Source: an uncultured Armatimonadota bacterium
GTDB lineage: Bacteria; Armatimonadota; Armatimonadia; Armatimonadales; Armatimonadaceae
Reading direction: 5' to 3'
DNA length: 15,411 bases
Assembly (NCBI GenBank): GCA_903924445.1
Contig: CAIYBQ010000560.1
Span: forward strand, 1-15,411
Positions within the stretch are counted from its first letter, which is position 1. The number at the start of each line of letters is the position of its first letter. The translations under genes and the position numbers were made by a program. The notes under the pieces were generated by a model. The model worked only from the letters and a program-made list of their open reading frames with translations. It had not been told where the DNA came from and did no database searches. Positions 7,080 through 13,746 of the stretch are shown here, piece by piece.

Positions 7080-8063
7080 TTATTTCCCGATGGCGGCAAA
7101 TGCACGTCTGCGAACCGGCTCTGGAAGGGGAGCATAGTCATAACGGGCTGCTGATTTCTGACCATCCGTTAAGCACCATCGGATGAAATCCTTCACTTCA
7201 CGCTTGGCATTTGGATAGATTAGCAGCCAAGTAAATCCAGCGATTGGGTAGCCTTCCTTATCCTGTGTGTTGGTAATCATCGCCCTGAAGTCCGCAGGGA
7301 GGTCTTTTGCCGTTGCGCTTTCGGTAGCTGACTTAATGGATGCAACAACCCAGTTGCCCTTGGCATTCTGAATAACCGCAAAAGGCATGTTGTTCTTTTC
7401 GGCGTACGCGAGCTCAACGTAGCCAATCGCACCTGGCGTCTGACGGACTAATGCAGCAACGCCATCATTACCCTTGCCCTTGACGCCAACGCGGATGTTG
7501 ACACTCTTTCCTTCACCGATTTCTGCTTTGAATGATGCAGATACACGGGCAAGGTAGGACGTAAAAATGGCTGTCGTGCCACTTGAATCAGCGCGGGATA
7601 CAGGAACAATGCGCAGCGCTGGCAATCTCACTCCGGGGTTAAGTCCAGCAATGGCAGGGTGATTCCAAGTACCGATTTTTCCAGTGAAGATGTCTGCGAG
7701 GACTTGTCCTGTCAGTTTAATGGATGTTGGACCGCCCGGGATGTTGTAGGCTGCTACGACACAACCAACGCACGTTGGAATATGGATGACACCTGCGGCT
7801 TGTGAGAGCTCGGCATCGGTCATCGGAGAGTCTGTTGCACCGAAGTCAACGGAACGGGCCGTGATCGCCTTGATTCCGCCACCGGATCCAATCGCCTGAT
7901 AGTTGATAGAAACTTTACGCTGTTGACCGTATTCCTGAGACCATGCGTTATAAAGAGGCGCCGGGAACGTAGCTCCGGCTCCATTAATCGTAACATCTAC
8001 AACGGGAGCATAGGCTCCAAAGCCTCGGGTTGCCGAAGGGGTACGTACTACCTCAAAAGTCAT
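7080..8063 (-). CDS. pstS: Phosphate-binding protein PstS (start and export signal uncertain)
   Basis: The extracytoplasmic phosphate receptor of the Pst importer. Compared with E. coli PstS the whole binding fold is recognisable: INGAGATFPAPLY, YQAIGSGGGIKAI, VDFGATDSPM, FTGKIGTWNHPAI, the phosphate-contacting RADSSGTTAIFTSYL, and GKGNDGVAALV. From ATG 8063 it has 327 residues. That start is favoured by GGAGG at 8074-8078 and by PHO-box-like repeats and a -10-like element upstream, but it leaves no hydrophobic signal peptide before the mature domain. The frame is open to ATG 8162. The longer form would contain LFGAMIGGLTVMTF after RPFR and an AYA cleavage site, but it has no ribosome site and AT-rich rare codons (ATA, TTA). 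ATG 8084 is a third option. No lipobox cysteine is seen. Two close cysteines (CVGC, residues 98 and 101) are unusual. Confidence 0.93.
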   Translation of the reverse strand: MTFEVVRTPSATRGFGAYAPVVDVTINGAGATFPAPLYNAWSQEYGQQRKVSINYQAIGSGGGIKAITARSVDFGATDSPMTDAELSQAAGVIHIPTCVGCVVAAYNIPGGPTSIKLTGQVLADIFTGKIGTWNHPAIAGLNPGVRLPALRIVPVSRADSSGTTAIFTSYLARVSASFKAEIGEGKSVNIRVGVKGKGNDGVAALVRQTPGAIGYVELAYAEKNNMPFAVIQNAKGNWVVASIKSATESATAKDLPADFRAMITNTQDKEGYPIAGFTWLLIYPNAKREVKDFIRWCLTDGQKSAARYDYAPLPEPVRRRAFAAIGK

Positions 8064-8073
8064 AACAGTCAAA

Positions 8074-8078
8074 CCTCC
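8074..8078 (-). promoter_or_regulatory. Ribosome binding site favouring the short pstS start
   Basis: The complement reads GGAGG, 10 bases ahead of ATG 8063. It is one of the strongest Shine-Dalgarno matches in the window, whereas the upstream candidates 8084 and 8162 have none. Confidence 0.6.
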
Positions 8079-8094
8079 AATCATTGCACCAAAG

Positions 8095-8137
8095 AGTCTA
8101 AATGGACGGACACAAGTAAATATTAAGTAAATATGAA
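8095..8137 (-). promoter_or_regulatory. PHO-box-like 11-bp direct repeats and -10-like element before pstS
   Basis: Read on the - strand, three consecutive 11-base units occur: TTCATATTTAC (8137-8127), TTAATATTTAC (8126-8116) and the weaker TTGTGTCCGTC (8115-8105). The first two differ by one base. An 11-bp period of 7-bp cores is the known design of binding sites for PhoB/PhoP response regulators, and TTAATA resembles the Bacillus PhoP core. TAGACT at 8100-8095 could serve as the -10, placing the transcript start near 8088. This suggests induction of pst under phosphate starvation. Confidence 0.6.
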
Positions 8138-8144
8138 GTTTGCT

Positions 8145-8156
8145 GTCCACGCTAGT
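8145..8156 (-). repeat. 12-bp direct repeat, copy 2 (operator-like)
   Basis: On the - strand this reads ACTAGCGTGGAC. It matches the copy at 8197-8208 in 11 of 12 bases, 52 bp away, which is close to five helical turns. It lies just upstream of the PHO-box-like array. Confidence 0.4.
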
Positions 8157-8196
8157 CACCATTCGTGTGACATCATCGACAACTAATCATTCTAAA

Positions 8197-8208
8197 GTCC
8201 AAGCTAGT
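8197..8208 (-). repeat. 12-bp direct repeat, copy 1 (operator-like)
   Basis: On the - strand this reads ACTAGCTTGGAC, one mismatch from the copy at 8145-8156. It sits immediately after the stop of the oxidoreductase gene, in the gap before pstS. No terminator hairpin was seen in this gap (8064-8210). Confidence 0.4.
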
Positions 8209-8210
8209 GT

Positions 8211-9227
8211 TTAGGCATACTTGACAGGAAACGATTTTCCGGAGCTGGCACTGTGTACGGCAAGATCCAGAATATGAACTGGCCTACGTGCCCATTCAGG
8301 TGTGATTACGAGCGCTTCACGGCCAGCGATGGCTGCCTCAATGTTCTGGTAGAATTTTTCGGTCTGACCAGCCTGGTTTTTTCCCTCACGAATGGTAAGA
8401 ACACCATCAGTTTTGGTTCGAATAACCCATTTGTCAAAGTACATCAAGTACGTCCCTTTGGTACCGGTGATCTCTAAGATGCCGCGGTCGCCCTTATTGT
8501 GCGCATCAATGCTCGAAATGTTAAGGGATAGCCAGCGACCGTCATCGAAGCGAACCGTAAGGTGGCCTTCATCTTCGTTTGCGTCCGCTGGAAATGGAAG
8601 ACTATCCGCCCAGAAACCAGACTTTGCGTAGCCGGAAACTTCCGTCATGGATGCCGGTGCCAAGATCTGTAAGCTGTACTCAAGAAGATGGACACCCCAG
8701 TCGTAGAGAATGCCACCTGAGACGCTGCGCTGGCTACGCCACCAAGTGGATGGTTGATCGTATCCGCCCATGTGACACTCGATGCGGAATACATCACCAA
8801 TTTCGCCTGCATTGATATGCTGAAGAGCTTCGAGGAGGTGACCATCCCAGTGACGGTTATGATACGTGGAGAGAACGACTCCGTGCGCATTTGCCGCGGC
8901 AATGAGGGAGTCACATTGTTCTGTTGTAATCGTCATCGGCTTCTCGATTACGACATGCTTTCCAGCGTTGAGACACTGCAAGGCAACTTCTGTGTGAGAA
9001 TCGTGAGGTGTGATGACAGTGATCAGATCTGCATCGCCATCTTGCAATAGAGCATCCACAGTGCTGTAGGTAGCGATACCGGGGAACTCGGCCTCAGCTG
9101 CTTTCAAGCGCGCCGGATCGGTGTCGCAGACGGCTACTGGAGTCATGCCTGCATCGCGCATTTGTGTTAAGTGCTGACGCCCCATATTAAACGATGGCCC
9201 ATAGCCAACTACCGCTACCTTTATCAC
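8211..9227 (-). CDS. Gfo/Idh/MocA family NAD(P)-dependent oxidoreductase
   Basis: A cytosolic sugar/cyclitol-type dehydrogenase of unknown substrate, 338 residues. The N-terminal Rossmann domain begins VAVVGYGPSFNMGRQHL, has the acidic VAVCDTDPAR strand end and the family motif EKP at 95-97 (HVVIEKPMTI). The C-terminal domain has GGILYDWGVHLLEY, which supplies the conserved Asp176 and His180. GTG 9227 is chosen because GAGG (9235-9238) sits 7 bases before it but only one base before ATG 9233, which would add two residues. Extension to 9410 would overlap the divergent gene and looks non-coding. The gene reads towards pstS, 147 bases away. It is divergent from the methyltransferase/hydroxyacid dehydrogenase pair, so a shared pathway is possible but unproven. 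Confidence 0.9.
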   Translation of the reverse strand: MIKVAVVGYGPSFNMGRQHLTQMRDAGMTPVAVCDTDPARLKAAEAEFPGIATYSTVDALLQDGDADLITVITPHDSHTEVALQCLNAGKHVVIEKPMTITTEQCDSLIAAANAHGVVLSTYHNRHWDGHLLEALQHINAGEIGDVFRIECHMGGYDQPSTWWRSQRSVSGGILYDWGVHLLEYSLQILAPASMTEVSGYAKSGFWADSLPFPADANEDEGHLTVRFDDGRWLSLNISSIDAHNKGDRGILEITGTKGTYLMYFDKWVIRTKTDGVLTIREGKNQAGQTEKFYQNIEAAIAGREALVITPEWARRPVHILDLAVHSASSGKSFPVKYA

Positions 9228-9296
9228 GTGCATTCCTCGCTGAATAAGACTTGAATTATGGTATCCGCAACTTTGGTCTACGGGTAGAATCGAAGA
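9228..9296. promoter_or_regulatory. Divergent intergenic region (oxidoreductase / methyltransferase)
   Basis: These 69 bases lie between two divergent genes and must carry at least one promoter. The - strand has a CATAAT box (complement of 9255-9260) as a plausible -10, without a well-spaced -35. The ribosome site GAGG for the oxidoreductase is at 9235-9238. Promoter calls here are tentative. Confidence 0.35.
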
Positions 9297-9965
9297 ATGT
9301 GGCCTATTCAAAACCAGAAACAACCATCGTACGAGCGACGAGCTATGCATGATCCGAACGGAACCGGCATTTTCTATATGGACCGTGAGATTGCACAGGT
9401 GATGGGACATGAGGGAGCCGATTGGCTCGAGCGTCCAGAGAGGGAAACCGAAGAAGCTCCCGATGTTCTGGTGCGTGCCCTTAAACTAAAACCCGGGATG
9501 GTCGTTGCTGACATCGGTGCCGGAAGCGGCTATTTTTCCTTTCGAATGGCGCCTCGGGTTGGCACCAAGGGAAAGATTCTTGCAGTAGACATTCAGCCTG
9601 AAATGCTTGCCATCATCAATGAACGCTCCCGTATCAAACGAGTGAAAAACGTTGAGACTGTTCTGGGTAAGACTGATGATGCATGCCTAAAGCCTGATTC
9701 TGTTGACCTCATCCTGTTGGTCGATGTCTACCACGAGTTTGACAAGCCATTCGAAATGACGGCATCCATGGTCAAGTCGCTAAAGAAGGGCGGCAGAGTG
9801 GTATTCGTTGAATATCGCAAGGAAGATCGCCGTGTGCCGATCAAGGAAGTGCACAAAATGTCGCAGGCACAGCTGCGCAAAGAGTTGGCATTGTTCCCAG
9901 TCAAATGGGTCGAAACAAATCCATCGCTGCCTTGGCAGCACATTGTTGTCTTCGAGAAACTCTAA
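9297..9965 (+). CDS. Class I SAM-dependent methyltransferase, substrate unknown
   Basis: A 222-residue cytosolic methyltransferase of the UbiE/type-11 kind. SAM-binding motif I is ADIGAGSGYF (71-80), the acidic ribose contact is VDIQPEM (Asp98), and motif IV-like LILLVDVYHEF follows. Its N-terminal segment (YMDREIAQVMGHEGADWLERPERE, about 27-50) is a conserved lead-in of an uncharacterised subgroup found in many environmental bacteria. No signal peptide or membrane helix is present. ATG 9297 gives the longest form; M17 (9345) is an alternative since residues 1-16 look less conserved. The stop overlaps the next start as TAATG, so this gene and the hydroxyacid dehydrogenase are translationally coupled. 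Confidence 0.88.
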   Translation: MWPIQNQKQPSYERRAMHDPNGTGIFYMDREIAQVMGHEGADWLERPERETEEAPDVLVRALKLKPGMVVADIGAGSGYFSFRMAPRVGTKGKILAVDIQPEMLAIINERSRIKRVKNVETVLGKTDDACLKPDSVDLILLVDVYHEFDKPFEMTASMVKSLKKGGRVVFVEYRKEDRRVPIKEVHKMSQAQLRKELALFPVKWVETNPSLPWQHIVVFEKL

Positions 9966-10921
9966 TGCCAGTACGTGTCCTGGTTCCAACATCCATAGTG
10001 GATGACCTTACCGTTCGGCTACGCTCGAGCGGTGCGGACTATGTCGATCTGGTTGGTTTTTCCGATGATGCTGAGCATCTCAGTGACTCGCATGCCGATG
10101 TCGTTGTCCGGTGGATTGCTGGTGCCCGGTTTGATGAGCTCATGGATGCATCCAGAAAGCAGTGGCTTCATACAGCATCTGCTGGCGTCGATCATGTGAT
10201 GGTACCTGCGGTTCTTTCTCACCCGGATTTGATCCTAACAGACAGCGGCCCTGCATACGGTCCATCGATGGCGGAGTTTGTGATCACCTGGATGCTTGCT
10301 GTAACTCATAAAGTTCCGCAGTTTCTAGAGATGCAGAAAGAGCGGCACTGGGAATGGGTGACGCACACTGAGGTATCGGGTAGTACCGTCGGAATCATTG
10401 GAGCGGGTCCTGTCGCGCAACACATCGCACAAGCGTGTAAAGCGGTTGGCTGTACGGTGATGTTGCATCGAAAGCGTCCGATTTCCGTTGCTGGTGTGGA
10501 TGCCGTTTATTCCGGTTTGTCGGGTCTCATGGAGATGGTTCCAAAGGTTGACTGGTTGATTATTGCGTGTGCGATGACGCCTGAAACGACAGGAATCGTA
10601 AACAGTACCGTCCTCGCTGCGCTTAGGCCGGGTGCGAGGATTATTAATGTTGCCCGTGGGGGAGTCGTAGACCAAGATGAGCTAATCCGCTGTCTCGATA
10701 CTGGGAAGGTCAGCACAGCGGTCCTGGATGTGACCACGCCTGAACCCCTGCCGCAGGACAGTGCCCTTTGGAGTCACCCGAATGTGCATATCACTTGCCA
10801 CAGTAGCGCTTGGACTGATGGTCTTCGTGTTAGGTTGTTAGATCTTTTCGTCGACAATCTGCGTCGCTATGTCAGTGATGAGCAGCTACTAAATGTCGTT
10901 GATTTCAAACGCGGGTATTAA
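9965..10921 (+). CDS. D-isomer-specific 2-hydroxyacid dehydrogenase
   Basis: An NAD(P)-dependent enzyme of 318 residues that interconverts a 2-oxoacid and a D-2-hydroxyacid; glyoxylate/hydroxypyruvate reductase or a phosphoglycerate-dehydrogenase relative are possible. The nucleotide-binding site is TVGIIGAGPVAQHIA (141-155). The catalytic residues Arg231 (NVARGGVVD), Glu260 (TTPEPLP) and His279 (ITCHSSAW) are all present. The usual TPH-I-A/G context around the histidine is changed to TCHSSAW, as in divergent members. There is no C-terminal ACT domain, which argues against a feedback-regulated SerA. ATG 9965 overlaps the methyltransferase stop by one base (TAATG), with GAGAAA ahead of it. The frame's longer start (9905) overlaps the methyltransferase and is not used. 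Confidence 0.93.
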   Translation: MPVRVLVPTSIVDDLTVRLRSSGADYVDLVGFSDDAEHLSDSHADVVVRWIAGARFDELMDASRKQWLHTASAGVDHVMVPAVLSHPDLILTDSGPAYGPSMAEFVITWMLAVTHKVPQFLEMQKERHWEWVTHTEVSGSTVGIIGAGPVAQHIAQACKAVGCTVMLHRKRPISVAGVDAVYSGLSGLMEMVPKVDWLIIACAMTPETTGIVNSTVLAALRPGARIINVARGGVVDQDELIRCLDTGKVSTAVLDVTTPEPLPQDSALWSHPNVHITCHSSAWTDGLRVRLLDLFVDNLRRYVSDEQLLNVVDFKRGY

Positions 10922-10922
10922 T

Positions 10923-10938
10923 TCTACGAGAACGTAGA
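10923..10938. terminator. Short hairpin between convergent hydroxyacid dehydrogenase and rnhB
   Basis: TCTACG (10923-10928), loop AGAA, CGTAGA (10933-10938) form a 6-bp stem directly after the + strand stop codon, in the 46-base gap between converging genes. No T-run follows on either strand, so it is a weak terminator candidate. Confidence 0.3.
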
Positions 10939-10967
10939 CATCACATACCCATCGACTCGGCTTGCGT

Positions 10968-11594
10968 CTAAGGAATACCAAAGTCCAACGCAGCCTGGGC
11001 GACGGGGGCATAACTTCGTCTGTGAATGGGGCACGGTCCATGTTCCCGCAGTGCTTTGAGATGAACGGGGCTTGGATAACCTTTATGTCCATCAAAGCCG
11101 TAAACAGGGTACGTCCTATGCGCTTCGACCATGATGCTGTCGCGGACAACCTTTGCCAGAATAGATGCTGCGGCGATAGATACGGACTTGTCATCACCTT
11201 TTACGATTGATGTACACCGACTGTGTAACTCGGGAACTGGGCTGCCATCGACGAGGACAGCATCGGGGATTATAGCTAGTGCATTTATAGACCGGCGCAT
11301 CGATGCCCATGTCGCCTGAAGAATGTTGATTCTGTCAATCTCATCGACGGGGCCGATATCAACATGCCAGGCTAGTGCATTTTCCTTGATGACTTCCGCC
11401 AGCAATAATCGCTTCTTTTCAGTTAGCTTTTTAGAATCCTTGATTTCGATGTTTGTGTAACCAGCTGGAAAGATAACCGCTGCGGTAACGACAGGGCCTG
11501 CTAATGGACCACGTCCCACCTCGTCGACGCCTGCAACATTCAGCCAACCTTTGGCCTGACATTGCACTTCATAGACGGTCATATCGTGTGTCAT
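10968..11594 (-). CDS. rnhB: Ribonuclease HII
   Basis: This cytosolic nuclease cuts the RNA strand of RNA-DNA hybrids and starts removal of single ribonucleotides from DNA. The 208-residue protein has the family signature VAGVDEVGRGPLAGPVV with catalytic Asp24 and Glu25, the third acidic residue in AVLVDGSP (Asp116), and the fourth in VVRDSIM (Asp152). KDSKKLTEKKR, SIAAASILAKV and the GYGT-like YGFDGHKGYPSPVH tyrosine region are typical of HII and not HI. ATG 11594 overlaps the lepB stop as ATGA, indicating coupling; M5 (MTVYEV) is an alternative start. It is the last gene of the leftward ribosomal/secretion cluster. Confidence 0.96.
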   Translation of the reverse strand: MTHDMTVYEVQCQAKGWLNVAGVDEVGRGPLAGPVVTAAVIFPAGYTNIEIKDSKKLTEKKRLLLAEVIKENALAWHVDIGPVDEIDRINILQATWASMRRSINALAIIPDAVLVDGSPVPELHSRCTSIVKGDDKSVSIAAASILAKVVRDSIMVEAHRTYPVYGFDGHKGYPSPVHLKALREHGPCPIHRRSYAPVAQAALDFGIP

Positions 11595-12412
11595 TGAATA
11601 AACTTTGTTCGTGAAAACGGGTAAATGACTGCATCCGCACGGCCAATGATGCGCTCAATGGGAACGCTTCCCCAGCGGTGGCTGTCGTGAGAGTCGTTCC
11701 GGTTGTCGCCAAGAACGTAGACATGTCCGGGGGGAATGACATGTTCGACATCGATATAGTCAGGGTCTTCTCGAATGTAAAGCTCAGTGAGGACCGTGCC
11801 GTTGCGTCGAACGTGCCCGGGCGTGATTAGCAGTTTTCTTTTTCCAGGAAACTGCTCACGCAGCTCTTGAATGTCAATTTTTCTCTTTCCAGTCCAGAGT
11901 CCATCCTTGGTAAACAAGATAGGAGCGCTTAATGAATCTATGAGATTCTTCGTGAGCAGAATCGCCCGGACATCTGTGTGGTTGAGGATGGTGCCATCAA
12001 GATTTATGCTGCCAGGTTCGATTGCGATGTGATCACCGGCAATTCCGATTACCCGTTTTATGAACTCTTGTTCCTTTTTGTCGGCAGCAACGGGAGCACG
12101 GAATACAACAACATCACCGTATTGAACAGGAGCTATGCGATAGACGATTCTGTTTACAACAATTCGGTCGTTGATATCGAGTGTTGGTTGCATCGAGCCG
12201 GTCGGAATATGGAAGGTGAGGACGATAAAGGGCCTGATGATTAGGAAAACCAGTGCAACTGCAATTTGAATCGTCTCTATGATTTCGGTGAGAACACGAA
12301 AAACGGCTGACCGATCTCCTTTCCAGGAGACACGGACAGCCGTTAGAAGGGCAAGTATTGAGACAACAACGGGTAACGGAAGTGTTGAAAGCTTATCGGT
12401 TAAGGGCTCCAC
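11591..12412 (-). CDS. lepB: Signal peptidase I
   Basis: This membrane-bound serine/lysine protease removes signal peptides from exported proteins. The nucleophile is Ser73 (HIPTGSMQPTL) and the general base Lys119 (QEFIKRVIG). Box C-E features are YGDVVVFRAP and GDNRNDSHDSHRWGSV (235-248). Two hydrophobic segments precede the catalytic domain (about 12-27, VVVSILALLTAV, and about 48-64, IQIAVALVFLIIRPFIV). The second directly leads into the active site. At 273 residues it is longer than minimal Gram-positive SipS; the extra length lies mainly between residues 140 and 222. The start is GTG, 25 bases after rplS, with only a weak ribosome site. Confidence 0.95.
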   Translation of the reverse strand: MEPLTDKLSTLPLPVVVSILALLTAVRVSWKGDRSAVFRVLTEIIETIQIAVALVFLIIRPFIVLTFHIPTGSMQPTLDINDRIVVNRIVYRIAPVQYGDVVVFRAPVAADKKEQEFIKRVIGIAGDHIAIEPGSINLDGTILNHTDVRAILLTKNLIDSLSAPILFTKDGLWTGKRKIDIQELREQFPGKRKLLITPGHVRRNGTVLTELYIREDPDYIDVEHVIPPGHVYVLGDNRNDSHDSHRWGSVPIERIIGRADAVIYPFSRTKFIQ

Positions 12413-12437
12413 TTAACGTTGCGTTGCTCTCACGTAC

Positions 12438-12809
12438 TTACTTGTCGGCGAAGCGACCGTTGCGGTCTTCCTTGATTCGAGCAGCCTTACCAACGCGATC
12501 ACGCAGGAAGTAAAGCTTGGAACGTCGGACTGAACCGCGGCGGATAACTTCGATCTTGTCAATTCTCGGCGAGTGCACAAGGAATGTACGCTCGACACCA
12601 ACACCGTTGGTTACCTTACGTACCAAAACCGTATCCCGGATTCCTTCACCACGGCGTGCAAGTGCAACACCTTCGAAGATCTGGATACGTTCCTTACCAC
12701 CCTCAACAACCTTGGCGTGGACACGAACAGTGTCTCCACCGCGGAAGCGAGGAACATCGGTGCGCTTTTGCGCATTTTCAATCGCACGAATAATCGTTTC
12801 GTTTGCCAT
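12438..12809 (-). CDS. rplS: 50S ribosomal protein bL19
   Basis: A 123-residue protein of the large subunit at the 30S-50S interface. It has the family pattern PRFRGGDTVRVHAKVVEGGKE, QIFEGVALARRG, the VERTFLVHSPRIDKIEV stretch and RRSKLYFLRDRVGKAARIKE. ATG is preceded by GGAG with a good 9-base spacing. Transcribed in order after trmD but separated from it by 163 bases containing a hairpin, so it may have its own control. Confidence 0.98.
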   Translation of the reverse strand: MANETIIRAIENAQKRTDVPRFRGGDTVRVHAKVVEGGKERIQIFEGVALARRGEGIRDTVLVRKVTNGVGVERTFLVHSPRIDKIEVIRRGSVRRSKLYFLRDRVGKAARIKEDRNGRFADK

Positions 12810-12972
12810 AATACTAACTCCGTAAACCGACGGTTAAATCCGTTGGTCGGTTTCGGCCGATCCCAAGAGGTCGACCCCGGCAATCATGCTGGTTGGGACA
12901 TTGGAAGCGTCGCCACGACAATCTCTTGCCGCCTTGGTGAATGCTGCTCACCGGACAGGGGACCAAAGTCGG
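12810..12972 (-). other. Intergenic leader region between trmD and rplS
   Basis: This is the longest gap in the window (163 bases) inside an otherwise tight operon. No small gene with a credible start was found. The part nearest rplS holds the hairpin described at 12824-12853. The rest shows no clear promoter, but the gap could hold one or an attenuator. Confidence 0.5.
12824..12853 (-). promoter_or_regulatory. Hairpin in the rplS leader, possible autoregulatory site
   Basis: On the - strand, AAACCGAC (12853-12846) pairs perfectly with GTCGGTTT (12831-12824) around a 14-base loop; alternatively AAACCG/CGGTTT plus an inner ACGG/CCGT stem form. The GGAG ribosome site of rplS begins just after it. 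Ribosomal protein operons often use such leader structures for feedback, and an L19 leader is known in other phyla; whether this one binds bL19 is inference. Confidence 0.35.
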
Positions 12973-13746
12973 TTATGACTCTCCGAGCCTGTCAAAGGTG
13001 TCGATCCGCTTCCGGTCTTCCTTCGACAATGGCAACAACCTCGCCCAGAGATCTGGACGACGGGAGCGCGTGCGCACAAGCGCCTGCGTTCTCCTCCAAT
13101 CTTCAATCTTGGCGTGGTGACCCGACAATAGAATATCAGGAACTTTGTGCCCGCGAAAGTCTGCGGGACGTGTGAAATGCGGGTATTCCAATGTTCCTGC
13201 CGAGAACGATTCGTCCGCTGGACTATCATCGTTACCAAGGACACCAGGAATCAATCTGCAGACGGCATCAATGACAATCAGTGCTGCAGGTTCACCGCCC
13301 GTAAGGACATAATCTCCAACCGAAAGCTCACGGTCTATCCAGTGCTCACGAACACGTTCATCAATGCCTTCGTAATGGCCACAAACGAGTGTAACTCCGT
13401 TTAGTTCTGAGAGCTCGGCAGCAATCGCTTGCGTTAGCGTTGATCCGGCTGGTGAGAGGTATATGACGGGGGAGTCTTCTGTGCCTGACTCTTTGGATGC
13501 TTCTATCGCTGCAACCAGAGGTTCGGTCTTCATCACCATCCCTGCACCACCGCCAAAGGGATAGTCGTCAACCGTTTTGTGTTTGTTCGTCGAGTAATCG
13601 CGCGGGTTTATAACTTGTACATCGATAATCCCGGCGGTGATGCCGCGTCCGAGAATACTGTGGCCGACAGCTTGGAGGATGAACTCAGGAAACAGGGTTA
13701 CTACGCGCACACAGAACGGTTTTGTAGGTGCTTCGTTAGAGCTCAT
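12973..13746 (-). CDS. trmD: tRNA (guanine37-N1)-methyltransferase
   Basis: This SPOUT-class enzyme makes m1G37 in tRNAs and prevents +1 frameshifting. The N-terminal domain has VVTLFPEF and the NPRDYSTNKHKTVDDYPFGGGAGMVMK block. The trefoil knot that binds SAM is visible as IYLSPAGSTLTQAIA, LVCGHYEGIDERV and SVGDYVLTGGEPAALIVIDAVCRLIPGVLG. DILLSGHHAKIEDWRR near the C-terminus is diagnostic. From ATG 13746 it has 257 residues, the family length. The open frame reaches 13821, but the extra 25 residues (SSSSSAW...) lie over rimM and look like a shadow. The start overlaps the rimM end by 11 bases. No strong ribosome site is seen, so coupling to rimM is likely. Confidence 0.96.
   Translation of the reverse strand: MSSNEAPTKPFCVRVVTLFPEFILQAVGHSILGRGITAGIIDVQVINPRDYSTNKHKTVDDYPFGGGAGMVMKTEPLVAAIEASKESGTEDSPVIYLSPAGSTLTQAIAAELSELNGVTLVCGHYEGIDERVREHWIDRELSVGDYVLTGGEPAALIVIDAVCRLIPGVLGNDDSPADESFSAGTLEYPHFTRPADFRGHKVPDILLSGHHAKIEDWRRTQALVRTRSRRPDLWARLLPLSKEDRKRIDTFDRLGES

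Noticed and set aside
8163..8210. Terminator after the oxidoreductase gene
   Set aside because: No stem followed by a T-run was found in this stretch, only the direct-repeat copy; read-through into pstS remains possible.
9228..9410. Extension of the oxidoreductase by about 60 residues
   Set aside because: It would overlap the divergent methyltransferase start. The Rossmann fold begins right at VIKVAVVGYG, with a good ribosome site before it.
12573..13175. Long + strand frame of 200 codons across rplS and trmD
   Set aside because: It is antisense to two clear genes and has no recognisable domain.
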